Assembly (NCBI RefSeq): GCF_008801405.1
Contig: NZ_VZPV01000002.1
Span: 62,001-126,000, forward strand
Direction: 5' to 3'
Length of the DNA stretch: 64,000 nt
Source of the DNA: Ralstonia insidiosa
Lineage (GTDB): Bacteria > Pseudomonadota > Gammaproteobacteria > Burkholderiales > Burkholderiaceae
Part shown: piece by piece, positions 26,574 through 34,729 of the stretch
Position numbering within the stretch: position 1 is the stretch's first letter
How the letters are laid out: every line of letters begins with the position of its first letter
Made by a program: the position numbers and the translations under genes
The notes under the pieces: generated by a model
Database searches by the model: none
Told to the model about the DNA's origin: nothing
The model's input: the letters and a program-made list of their open reading frames with translations, nothing else

Positions 26574-27428
26574 TCATGCCCCTGAGCGTGTTTTGCAGAT
26601 CGGTGTGAGTGCCAGTAGCGCGGGCCATTGCCCAGCCCAGTCGCCGTCGTGGGCAAGGCCCAGCACGGTGTCGGCTTGCGCGCAGCGGCCGCCAACGGCC
26701 CGCACGAAACGTTGCGCCACTTCCAGCGGCACCACAGTGTCTTCCGCACCGCTGAAATGCACTTGCGGAACCGTTGCCACGCGTGATGCCACGTCGATCG
26801 GATTCATGGATTCCGGCATCGCCGAGACCGCGTGCCGACGGTTGATGAACTCGATATCCAGATTGCCCGCCACGGTACGGATGGACGCGACGTCGGTACG
26901 GTATGCAGCAACCAGCACGGCGATCGCTCCGCCTCCGGAATAACCGACAAGGTGAACGGGCTGGCCCGGCAACTTCGCACCGAAATGGCCTACCGCCTCA
27001 TTCATCGTTGCCACCACTTCCGGCGCGAAGCGCTTGCCAGTCCAGTACGGCACACCGCATTGCGGGTTCAGCGCCATGGGTGTGAATTGGCATGGGCGCG
27101 CGAGGTACACCACGTTCGGTGACGGGTCCGCGGCTGCCAGGGCAAGCGCAGTGGCATGGCGCGGTGTCGGGTCAGCAGACGGTTCGACGCGGGAGATCCA
27201 CGCCAGCCCATCTCCTTCGATATAGATGGTGAGGGGCTGGTCTGGGCGCGTGATGCGCGCGAATGCCGTCAGGACGAAGTGGTCGGTTTTCACCAGCTCT
27301 CGATGCAATTGGAACGGTGCCGCCAATGCGTCTGCGTGCGCGTTGCGGTCGAGCGTCGCGCACGCAGACAGTAGGACGCAAAACACGAGCAACAGCAGCC
27401 GGAAGAGCGGTTTCTGTGCGCGCATCAT
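26574..27428 (-). CDS. Alpha/beta hydrolase lipoprotein
   Basis: A 284-residue protein with a lipoprotein signal (FRLLLLVFCVLLSACATLD, lipobox LSAC near residue 20-23). The hydrolase core has GYSGGG near residue 163-168 as nucleophile elbow, GAEDTVVP near 231 for the acid and LAHDGDW near 259 for the His. YLARPCQFTPMALNPQCGVP contains two cysteines that may pair. It would sit on the periplasmic face of a membrane. Its ATG overlaps the glycosyltransferase stop (ATGA). An esterase acting on the exported, modified protein is one possibility; the substrate is unknown. Confidence 0.82.
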   Translation of the reverse strand: MMRAQKPLFRLLLLVFCVLLSACATLDRNAHADALAAPFQLHRELVKTDHFVLTAFARITRPDQPLTIYIEGDGLAWISRVEPSADPTPRHATALALAAADPSPNVVYLARPCQFTPMALNPQCGVPYWTGKRFAPEVVATMNEAVGHFGAKLPGQPVHLVGYSGGGAIAVLVAAYRTDVASIRTVAGNLDIEFINRRHAVSAMPESMNPIDVASRVATVPQVHFSGAEDTVVPLEVAQRFVRAVGGRCAQADTVLGLAHDGDWAGQWPALLALTPICKTRSGA

Positions 27429-28594
27429 CCTTGCCCGCCGGCAAGCTGGGCCAACGCCTGCGCCATGTCACCCATGACGCTGCCCCAATCGCCACGAGAC
27501 GGTTGGCGGAACAGGCGCACGCTCGGGTACCACGGCGTATCGCTGCGGCCGAGCAACCAACGCCAGTCCGGCACGAACGGCAGCATCACCCACGCAGGGC
27601 GGCCCAGCGCACCGGCCAGATGCACCGGCGACGAATCCACCGAGATCAGCAGATCGGCCACGGCGAGGATGGCAGCGGTGTCCTCAAAATCCTGGATCTC
27701 GTCGCTGAGCGACACCATCGCCATACCCGGCGGCGGCGATGCGGCCTGCTGGGCAGCCGGCCCTTTCTGGATGGAGAGGAAGGTGACATCGGGTCGGCAC
27801 AGTGGTGCGAGGTCTACCAGCCTCATCGAACGGTTGGCGTCATTGACGTGCGTGGGGCGCCCGGCCCACACCAGCGCCACCAGTGGGCGCGGCAAACCGG
27901 CCAGACGTGCCTGCCACTTGGCTACACGCTGCGGGTCTGCCGACAAATACGGTGTTGTGCCAAGCAAGTCTGTGAGCTTCAGGCCCATCACCATGGGAAG
28001 GCTCATCAGCTCGCAATGCACGTCAAACGCGGGCGGCAGGTTGCCGCGCACGGTCAGCGCATCGAAACCGCTGCAGCGGCTGGCCAGCGATGCGCTCTCC
28101 GCGTTCACCTCCAGGATGACGCGCGCGCCGCCGCGCTCCTTCGCCCAGCGCACCATGCGCAGGAACTGGAAGGTATCGCCGTAACCCTGCTCATCGTGGA
28201 TCAACAGCGTCTTGCCGCGGATGGGCTGACCAGTCCAACGCGGGCGCTGGACCTTGCGCTCGATCGCTGCCGTGTGCGGCATGCCGTAGCGGTGGTGATA
28301 CTCGCGCCAGCCGCGCTCAAAGTTGCCTTGCAGCAGCAGCGTTTCCGCCAGGTTGAAGCGTGCGGTGAGATTGCCGGGCATGTTGGCAACCAGCATCTCC
28401 TGGATGGACTGTGTCTCGGCAATCTTGCCTTGCGGGCGAATCGCGTCGGCCAGCAACTGCCACAACACCAGCGGCCCCGTGCCGGACGCCAGAAACGGAC
28501 GTACGAACGCCTCCGCTTCGGTCAAGCGCCCATCGACCAGCAGCGCACGGCCTTGGCGCTCGACCGTCGCGACATCAACCGTATTCATGTTCAT
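27425..28594 (-). CDS. TPR-containing glycosyltransferase (GT9/GT41-like C-terminal domain)
   Basis: A 389-residue protein. The N-terminal about 100 residues carry TPR-like helices (TARFNLAETLLLQGNFERGW). The C-terminal domain has the features of bacterial TPR-linked glycosyltransferases: LIHDEQGYGDTFQFLRMV near 131-148, LVALVWAGRP near 239, and ISVDSSPVHLAGALGRPAWV near 319-338 before DWRWLLGR and WYPSVRLFRQ. Such proteins glycosylate flagellin or other surface proteins. It overlaps the genes on both sides by 4 bp, so its product is probably needed in step with the sulfotransferase and hydrolase. The sugar donor is not known. Confidence 0.78.
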   Translation of the reverse strand: MNMNTVDVATVERQGRALLVDGRLTEAEAFVRPFLASGTGPLVLWQLLADAIRPQGKIAETQSIQEMLVANMPGNLTARFNLAETLLLQGNFERGWREYHHRYGMPHTAAIERKVQRPRWTGQPIRGKTLLIHDEQGYGDTFQFLRMVRWAKERGGARVILEVNAESASLASRCSGFDALTVRGNLPPAFDVHCELMSLPMVMGLKLTDLLGTTPYLSADPQRVAKWQARLAGLPRPLVALVWAGRPTHVNDANRSMRLVDLAPLCRPDVTFLSIQKGPAAQQAASPPPGMAMVSLSDEIQDFEDTAAILAVADLLISVDSSPVHLAGALGRPAWVMLPFVPDWRWLLGRSDTPWYPSVRLFRQPSRGDWGSVMGDMAQALAQLAGGQG

Positions 28595-30678
28595 GGCGCG
28601 CTGATCCCGAGTGCAGCGAGCAGCGGGCCGAGGTGGCTTGCGTGCTTCTGCCAGCGCCCCTTGGACGTGGTGTAGATCGGCTGGCGTACCTGGTTGACGC
28701 TGGCGGTGCGCACCACGCGGTCGTTTGCGTGGAACTGCAGGCAGGCGTCTTCCCAGGGCAGGCCGAGGAAGCTGACCAGGCGCCGCGCCTCGCCCTCCAA
28801 GTCATCCACCACGTGCTCATAGTCCACTTCGATGAAGCGATCGGCCGGCAGGACTTGGGCCCAGTGGGCCATCAGCTTCTGATAGTCGGTATAGAACTCG
28901 CCAAGCTCCGCCAGATCGTAGGAGAACGGCTGCTCACCGCCGAATTGCTTGGTGTAGCACGACAGGCACGTATCCACCGGATTACGCCGGCAATGGATGA
29001 TGCGCGCACCGGGCAGGATCAGCGGAATCAACCCCGCATACATGAAATTGCCCGGCATCTTGTCGATCAGGCGTTGCCGACCTTGTGCCAGCGGTTCGAT
29101 ACGGTCCAGGTAGGCGCGGCCCAGGTGTTGCGCGCCCGCTGCCGTCAACGCCTGCCCAATATCGGGGAACGGCCCGGCACCCTCCACCACCAGACGCAGC
29201 GTCGAAAGCTCGCCCGCGCCCGTGACCTGCGAGTGCGACGACAGAATTTGCTCGATCAGCGTAGTGCCCGAGCGCGGCATCCCGACGATGAAGACCGGCA
29301 GATCAGACTGCGCGCCGGCGCCCGCCAAGTGCGCCATCCGCTCGGCAGTGAAGACTTCAGCGATGCGCTGCATCCATTGCCGGGTCGCCTTGGCGTCGTA
29401 ACCGAACGTCGAGCGCTTCTGCTGGTTTGCGGTATGCAGGTGCGCGAAGGCGCGCGGCGCATCCTGCAGGTCGAGGTAGGCCTTGCCAAGCGCGAAATGC
29501 GCTGTGATGCGTTCGCTCAATGGCTTCGGTGCCTCGCTGGCGAGCCAGGCCTCGATGGCGTCGACATCCGAATCACCAGCCTGGAATGTCTTGGCTTCGG
29601 CGCGCGCCGTCAGCACCCGTACAGAACCGGGGAACATCGACAGCGCCCGATCGAACGCCGCCCGAGCGGCCTCTTTCTGGCCTGACTCCATCAGGAGCAT
29701 GGCGCACCCGACCAATGCCTCTTCCGCCACTGTGCCGGGCAACGTTGCAGCCTGCTCGAAATGCGCGAGCGCCTGGTCGGTTTGACCCAGCCCCTGCAGC
29801 ACCTGCGCCAGCGCGTGATGGGCTTCGGCACTGCGCGGCGCCAGGGTCACGGCCTGCTGTGCGCACGCGAGCGCAGCGTCCAGGCGCTCCAGTTGCTTCA
29901 ACGCCGTCGCCCGGGCGACGAGTCCGGCGGGATGCTGTGGTGCAAACGACTGCAACGCATCCAACGCCTGCAGCGCCGCGGCATGCCGATGGCGCGTCGC
30001 CTCCGCATCGGCCAGGTTCAGGTAGGCATCAATCAGATGCGGGCTGAGTTCGATGGCCAGGCGCGCCTCTGCGGCGGCCTGGTCGTACTGCCCGTGCGCA
30101 GTCAGCAGGAAAGCGAGATTGCTGTGCGCCTCGGCATAGTGCGGATTCAGCGCCAACGCCTGGCGGTAGTGCTGCTCGGCCTGGCCTAGCCTGTCCAGAC
30201 GCCTGTACGTATTGGCCAGATTGTTGTGCGCTTCCGGTGCATCGGGCGTGAGCGCCACCACCCGTTCCAGGCATGCGAGGCTTTGCTCAAGCTTGCCCGC
30301 TTCCTGCAGCAGGATGCCGAGATTGCTCCAGCCCGGAACCAGCGATGAGTCCAACGCCACCGCACGCTCGGCCGCTTCCTGACCCTCGGCCAGCATGCCC
30401 CTCTGGCGATACATCTCCGCCAGGTTGCTGGAATAGATGGCGGGTGCGCGTGGGGCCATGCAAGCCTGACGCACGTGCGCAATGGCCAGATCCAGGTTGC
30501 CATAGGCATGCGCCATGAGCCCGAGCAGGTGCAAGGCATCGGCCTGCCCCGGCCACGCGGCCAGCACACGCTGGCAATAGATTTCGGCTTCGGCTGCCTG
30601 GCCTGCGTTCCAGTGTGCATACGCACGGTTGAGCGCTTCGGGAATGCTGATTGGGTCGGAATTGAGCGCGCTCGACAT
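28591..30678 (-). CDS. TPR-repeat sulfotransferase
   Basis: A 695-residue protein started at ATG 30678, which has TTGGAG 7 bases upstream; the in-frame extension to 30807 lacks coding character. Residues about 10-420 are a run of some ten TPR units (for example HYRQALALNPHYAEAHSNLA). Residues about 459-695 form a sulfotransferase domain with the PAPS 5'-phosphosulfate loop VGMPRSGTTLIEQIL and the 3'-phosphate motif CRRNPVDTCLS. The domain belongs to the Sulfotransfer_3 group that includes tyrosylprotein sulfotransferases and RaxST. The acceptor could be a glycan or protein, with the autotransporter 138 bp upstream as the obvious candidate. APS kinase in the same operon can supply PAPS. Confidence 0.87.
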   Translation of the reverse strand: MSSALNSDPISIPEALNRAYAHWNAGQAAEAEIYCQRVLAAWPGQADALHLLGLMAHAYGNLDLAIAHVRQACMAPRAPAIYSSNLAEMYRQRGMLAEGQEAAERAVALDSSLVPGWSNLGILLQEAGKLEQSLACLERVVALTPDAPEAHNNLANTYRRLDRLGQAEQHYRQALALNPHYAEAHSNLAFLLTAHGQYDQAAAEARLAIELSPHLIDAYLNLADAEATRHRHAAALQALDALQSFAPQHPAGLVARATALKQLERLDAALACAQQAVTLAPRSAEAHHALAQVLQGLGQTDQALAHFEQAATLPGTVAEEALVGCAMLLMESGQKEAARAAFDRALSMFPGSVRVLTARAEAKTFQAGDSDVDAIEAWLASEAPKPLSERITAHFALGKAYLDLQDAPRAFAHLHTANQQKRSTFGYDAKATRQWMQRIAEVFTAERMAHLAGAGAQSDLPVFIVGMPRSGTTLIEQILSSHSQVTGAGELSTLRLVVEGAGPFPDIGQALTAAGAQHLGRAYLDRIEPLAQGRQRLIDKMPGNFMYAGLIPLILPGARIIHCRRNPVDTCLSCYTKQFGGEQPFSYDLAELGEFYTDYQKLMAHWAQVLPADRFIEVDYEHVVDDLEGEARRLVSFLGLPWEDACLQFHANDRVVRTASVNQVRQPIYTTSKGRWQKHASHLGPLLAALGISAP

Positions 30679-30764
30679 GCGTGGCTCCAATGAATCAAAT
30701 GGGGAAAAACCAGTCCGATCGGACCGCCTGCGGGAGTCTGGTTGACCGCCCCCCATAAAGCAAT

Positions 30765-30794
30765 GAGCGCGCTCCCCCTTTCGGGAGGCGCGCC
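30765..30794. other. Hairpin between autotransporter and sulfotransferase genes
   Basis: A GC-rich stem (gcgcgc with ctccc/gggag, one bulge, loop about 5 nt) lies 23 bp after the autotransporter stop. It has no T-run, so it is more likely an mRNA-processing or stability element than a full terminator. It could let the abundant adhesin mRNA exceed the modification-enzyme mRNA. Confidence 0.45.
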
Positions 30795-30816
30795 ATTGGC
30801 ACATCACTTCAAGACG

Positions 30817-33800
30817 TTAGAACAGCTGGCGCAGTTGCAGGCTGCCGGCATGCGATACATACCCACTACCCACTTGCAGCGAGTAACGCGCGCTGATGCT
30901 CAGGTTGTTTGCCCGCAGCAGCTTGACGCCGGCCGAGAGCACCGCCGAGTCGTTCACCGGGCTGGCACCCAGCGACGTGAAGCTGGTCTGACCCGTCGGG
31001 TCTGCCGCGAAGCTGGCTTGCGTCTGCGTACGCGTGTTGTTGTACTCATGACGCCATGCCACCTGCAGTTCCGGCACGAGCGTGCCGTACGAGGTTGCCA
31101 GCTCACGCGAGAACTTCACGCCGATGTCGCTGGTGACCGACGTCGTGTGCGACGCACCCACCGACAGCGCTGCACCATTGCCGCCCGATTCGGTGTAGCC
31201 GTTCTGACGCAGGTAGCCATACGTCAGGCTGGCCAGCGGCGTGACCGTGGCAACGGCGGTCGCAAACGGATAGCCGGCTTCCGCGCGGGCCACATACTGC
31301 GTGCCGCTGAAGCTACCGTCGGCATTGCCCGAGAAGCCGGCAAAGTTGACGGCGCGGGTGGTGTCGTAGTGCTGCTGCACGGCACCCGCCGACAGGTTTG
31401 CGTACCACGGGCTGCCCGTGTAGCTGGCGTAGCCCATCAGGCCGAACGAGTTCACACGCGTCGAGTTGCCGTCGGTGTCGCCCGTGTTGCTGATCTTGGC
31501 GTTGCTGTAGCTGAACACACCGCCCGCACGCCACGCGTCGTTGACCGCGTGATCGACGCCGAACAGCAGGCCGCCGAAGTTGGCGCTGTAGCCATCCACC
31601 TGATCACGTTGGCCCTGGTGTGCGTGGCCGCCGAATGCCTGACCCCACACGCCCCATGCCGGACCGGCTTCACCGGTCGAGACACCGCTCAGGCCACCGG
31701 CCTGGGCAAGGCGCACGCTGTCCGCATGCGTGGAGATGATGTTGAGCACATCCAGCGTCGGTGCCAGTGCAGCCTGGGCGGTCGAGCCCTGCGACACCGG
31801 GTTCAGTTGCTTGCCGGCGCGGTTGGCCGCGTCGCTGCTGCCCAGGTTCAGCGCCATCGAGGCGTTGTACAGGTTCAGCAGGCCCGGATCGCTGATGCCC
31901 GTGTACTGGGACAGGCCTGTGAGCGCCGCTTGGGCGTTCGGCACGGTCGCCGGCGGGGTGGGAGCCGGGGCAGGCGCGGGAGCCGGTGCCGGGGCAGGTG
32001 CCGGCGAAGGGCTCGTGGTCGGGATCAGAGCTGCGCTGACCACGGTCACCACCAGGTCGCTACGGCCATTGGCCGTGACGTTCGCACCGGTCAGGACACT
32101 GTTGTAACCGCGGATCGAATACCGGAGCGTGCCTTCGTTGTAGTTGGTGCCGGTGCTCGACGCATCGACGATCACGTAACGCTGGCCAGCCGCAAACGGA
32201 TACGGGTTGACCTGCGCAAACGAAACGGCCGAGCCCGCGGCAAGGTTCACCGCGCCCGAGACAATCAGTCGGCCATAGCCGCGGTCGCCCGTGAGGGCGC
32301 CGTTGGCGATCGCACCGGTGTTCACGCCGATCTGCAGCGTACCGGCCGCGCTCTGGTTGTAGGTGCCAAGAATGTTGATCGCGTTGTTGACCTGCAGGAC
32401 TGCGCCCGTGTTGCTCACGGCCACCTGACCGGTGGGAGCGGCCACGGCTGGGCCAACGCTGAGTATGTTGGTGGGCGCGGCACCAATGTTGTCGTTCAAC
32501 ACCAGGTTGCCCGAGCCGAATACAACGTTCGTGCCAGAGCTGGTGATCGTGCCGATCGTTCCGCCAAAGCCGGTCAGCGTGCCGAATGTCGAGCCCGCTC
32601 CACCATTGATGGTCAGGGCTTGAGGGCTCTGGTTCGTAATATTGCCGGCGATCACGCCTGAGTTGGTGATCGTGCCAATCGACCCGCCGTTGACGATGGC
32701 ATTGCCAGCGCCCGTGATGGTGCCGCTGTTATCCACCGCGCCGATCGACCCGGCGCTGAGAATGCCGGCGACAAATGGCATGGTGCCCACGGTGCCACCG
32801 CTGATCGTTCCGCGGTTGACCAGCGTGCCGATCATGCTGGTGTTGTAAAGCCCTGGCACGCGACCGCTGATCACACCGTTGTTGGTCAGCGAGTTGATCG
32901 TTCCTTGGTTGGTGATACCAACGCCGCCGCCGCTAATGCTGCCGCTATTGGTGAGCGTGCCGATCGAGCCGCCGTTGAAAACGCCGGCATTCTGCTGACC
33001 GGTACCCGAGGGGAGGCCAAGAATGGTGCCGCTGTTGCTCAGCGTCTGGATCGTGCCGAAGTTGTTGATACCTGTGACGCTACCGCTAATGACGCCGCTC
33101 GCGTTGTTGGTCAACGCGCTGATCGTACCGCCGTAGCTTGTGATGCCAACGGAGTTGGTACCAGTACCACTAATGGTCCCGCTGTTGGTCAGCGCACCGA
33201 TGGTGCCGTTGTTGGCAATGCCGGTATTGCCGCCAGTGATGGTACCGCCAGCGTTGTTGTTCAACGCGGTAATCGTGCCGCCGGAACCATTGATCCCCAA
33301 CGCACTGCCGTTGATGGTGCCGCTGTTCGTCAACGTACCGATCGCGGCACTGTTGACGATGGCCGCCACACCACCTTGGATGACGCCACTCGCTGCGTTG
33401 TTCAGCGTAGTGATCGCACCTCCGTTAGTGATGCCATAGCCTGCAGCGACGCTGCCCGTACCCCCGCCAACGCCACCAAACCCATTGATGGCGCCGGTGT
33501 TGCTGAGCGTGACGATGGTCCCTTGGTTCTCAATACCGAAGCCGGTGCCGCCCTGACCGCCGATTCCGCCAATGCCGCCAATGCCGCCGTTGCCGCCCTG
33601 GCCAAGGATGGTGCCGCCGTTGTTCAGCGTCGTGATCAGCGCGCTGTTGATCAGGCCCGTGCCGCTACCGCCTGCGCCGCCTACACCGCTGGGCACGCCA
33701 GAACCGCCAGCGCCGCCGGTACCGCCGACGCCCATGATCGTGCCGTTATTGTTCAGCGTCGTGATGTTGCTTGCCGCCAGGCCAAACGCGTTTCCGCCCC

Positions 33801-34224
33801 CACTCCCTGGCCCGCCGGGCATGGGCATTGGCGGCGTACCAGGCGGCGTACCAGGCGGCATCATGATGCCGCCGTTCATACCGTTGCTCCCCGCCTGGCC
33901 GATCGCACTGATGACGCCGCCGGCTGCGTTGTTCAACGTATCGATCGAGCCGCCGTAAGAGCCGATCCCGACATTGGTCCCGCGGATCGTGCCGCTGTTG
34001 CTGAGCGTGCCCAGCGTGCCATCGGTCATCAGCGCAGTGCTGGCGCTCGAAACGCTGCCGCTGCTGGTTACCGTGTAGTTGCCGGCGCCCCAGAACTGCT
34101 GGGTGGTGATCGCGGTGCTGACAGTCGTATCGGCCGCAGCGATGGCCGGGGCCATGCTGGAGAGCGCGGCCGCGATTGCCAGCGTCAAGGTGCTCTGTTT
34201 AGGAAACTGATTGCGTTGAGCCAT
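30817..34224 (-). CDS. Autotransporter adhesin-like protein (type Va) with Gly/Asn/Thr-rich repeats
   Basis: A 1135-residue protein started at ATG 34224. The N-terminus is a signal peptide with an extended n-region (MAQRNQFPKQSTLTLAIAAA, then LSSMAPAIAA). Residues about 45-620 are some 25 copies of a 15-25 residue unit of the form IGTLTNSGTISG / ITTLNNNGTI, with two glycine-rich insertions, forecasting a long parallel beta-helix. A stretch near 740-765 is Pro-Ala repeats. The last about 270 residues are an autotransporter barrel (WGQAFGGHAHQGQRDQVDGY, end LQLRQLF). The passenger is rich in Ser, Thr and Asn and poor in Tyr with acidic context, so a glycan-linked modification seems likelier than tyrosine sulfation. 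First gene of the modification operon. Confidence 0.92.
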   Translation of the reverse strand: MAQRNQFPKQSTLTLAIAAALSSMAPAIAAADTTVSTAITTQQFWGAGNYTVTSSGSVSSASTALMTDGTLGTLSNSGTIRGTNVGIGSYGGSIDTLNNAAGGVISAIGQAGSNGMNGGIMMPPGTPPGTPPMPMPGGPGSGGGNAFGLAASNITTLNNNGTIMGVGGTGGAGGSGVPSGVGGAGGSGTGLINSALITTLNNGGTILGQGGNGGIGGIGGIGGQGGTGFGIENQGTIVTLSNTGAINGFGGVGGGTGSVAAGYGITNGGAITTLNNAASGVIQGGVAAIVNSAAIGTLTNSGTINGSALGINGSGGTITALNNNAGGTITGGNTGIANNGTIGALTNSGTISGTGTNSVGITSYGGTISALTNNASGVISGSVTGINNFGTIQTLSNSGTILGLPSGTGQQNAGVFNGGSIGTLTNSGSISGGGVGITNQGTINSLTNNGVISGRVPGLYNTSMIGTLVNRGTISGGTVGTMPFVAGILSAGSIGAVDNSGTITGAGNAIVNGGSIGTITNSGVIAGNITNQSPQALTINGGAGSTFGTLTGFGGTIGTITSSGTNVVFGSGNLVLNDNIGAAPTNILSVGPAVAAPTGQVAVSNTGAVLQVNNAINILGTYNQSAAGTLQIGVNTGAIANGALTGDRGYGRLIVSGAVNLAAGSAVSFAQVNPYPFAAGQRYVIVDASSTGTNYNEGTLRYSIRGYNSVLTGANVTANGRSDLVVTVVSAALIPTTSPSPAPAPAPAPAPAPAPTPPATVPNAQAALTGLSQYTGISDPGLLNLYNASMALNLGSSDAANRAGKQLNPVSQGSTAQAALAPTLDVLNIISTHADSVRLAQAGGLSGVSTGEAGPAWGVWGQAFGGHAHQGQRDQVDGYSANFGGLLFGVDHAVNDAWRAGGVFSYSNAKISNTGDTDGNSTRVNSFGLMGYASYTGSPWYANLSAGAVQQHYDTTRAVNFAGFSGNADGSFSGTQYVARAEAGYPFATAVATVTPLASLTYGYLRQNGYTESGGNGAALSVGASHTTSVTSDIGVKFSRELATSYGTLVPELQVAWRHEYNNTRTQTQASFAADPTGQTSFTSLGASPVNDSAVLSAGVKLLRANNLSISARYSLQVGSGYVSHAGSLQLRQLF

Positions 34225-34729
34225 TGTTTTTGTACCTGAGATAGGCGGTTGAACGGCCAATCCGAGCCGCGCCCCAGCACACGTGTTGAGGCTCAAGGTC
34301 TGCCTGTCGGTTTCCCCTGCGCCTCAACACGGTGCGGTTTGCTTGCGTCGAACGACTTCCCCGTTTCGCAATCCGGTACGTTCTGGCAAATGGCGCTGTT
34401 ATCTTCTGCGCGCCTCTGCTGCTACGTTCTTGGATCAGGCAAACCTGCCGGCAGGCTCTGTTCTGATGCGGCATCGGATGCCGCAAGCGAGCGTTTGACC
34501 GACAGCCCTGAGCCGCTACCAACTCCCCCCGGACTGCTGACACAACTGTGTCGGACTCGATAGTGGCGATTTTTTTGGGGGTGGTCTTGACCGTGCGTCT
34601 CAGTTTTTGGAAAGTTCCGCGCGATTTGGAAATTTCTATAAGATCCCTGCGCTACCTCAACACCACACGCTGCACAGGAATGCCTCGCATGCACCCTCGG
34701 GCCCACAACACCGCGCACCAGGACCGTGC
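34225..34729. other. Divergent control region between autotransporter operon and GT1 gene
   Basis: 505 bp without a gene. It holds an 11-bp perfect inverted repeat (cgtgttgaggc 34282-34292 / gcctcaacacg 34321-34331) in the autotransporter leader, a 12-bp palindrome cctgccggcagg (34444-34455), and a 9-bp stem tgcggcatc/gatgccgca (34467-34485). It also has a dyad gacaca-ac-tgtgtc (34539-34552) near the middle that could be an operator. A TATAAG at 34637-34642 may be the -10 of the GT1 promoter. Confidence 0.5.

Noticed and set aside
30742..32661. 639-codon open frame on the + strand opposite the autotransporter 3' half
   Set aside because: It mirrors the repeat-rich and barrel-coding minus-strand gene; its translation is low-complexity Arg/His/Val text with no domain, and the minus-strand protein has a signal peptide and barrel.
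32600..34000. Possible CRISPR-like or tandem DNA array
   Set aside because: The repeats are coding units of unequal length with diverged sequence inside the autotransporter, not direct repeats with unique spacers.
32905..34239. 444-codon + strand open frame opposite the passenger repeats
   Set aside because: A shadow of the repeats (Asp/Ala/Arg-rich), with no start site or fold.
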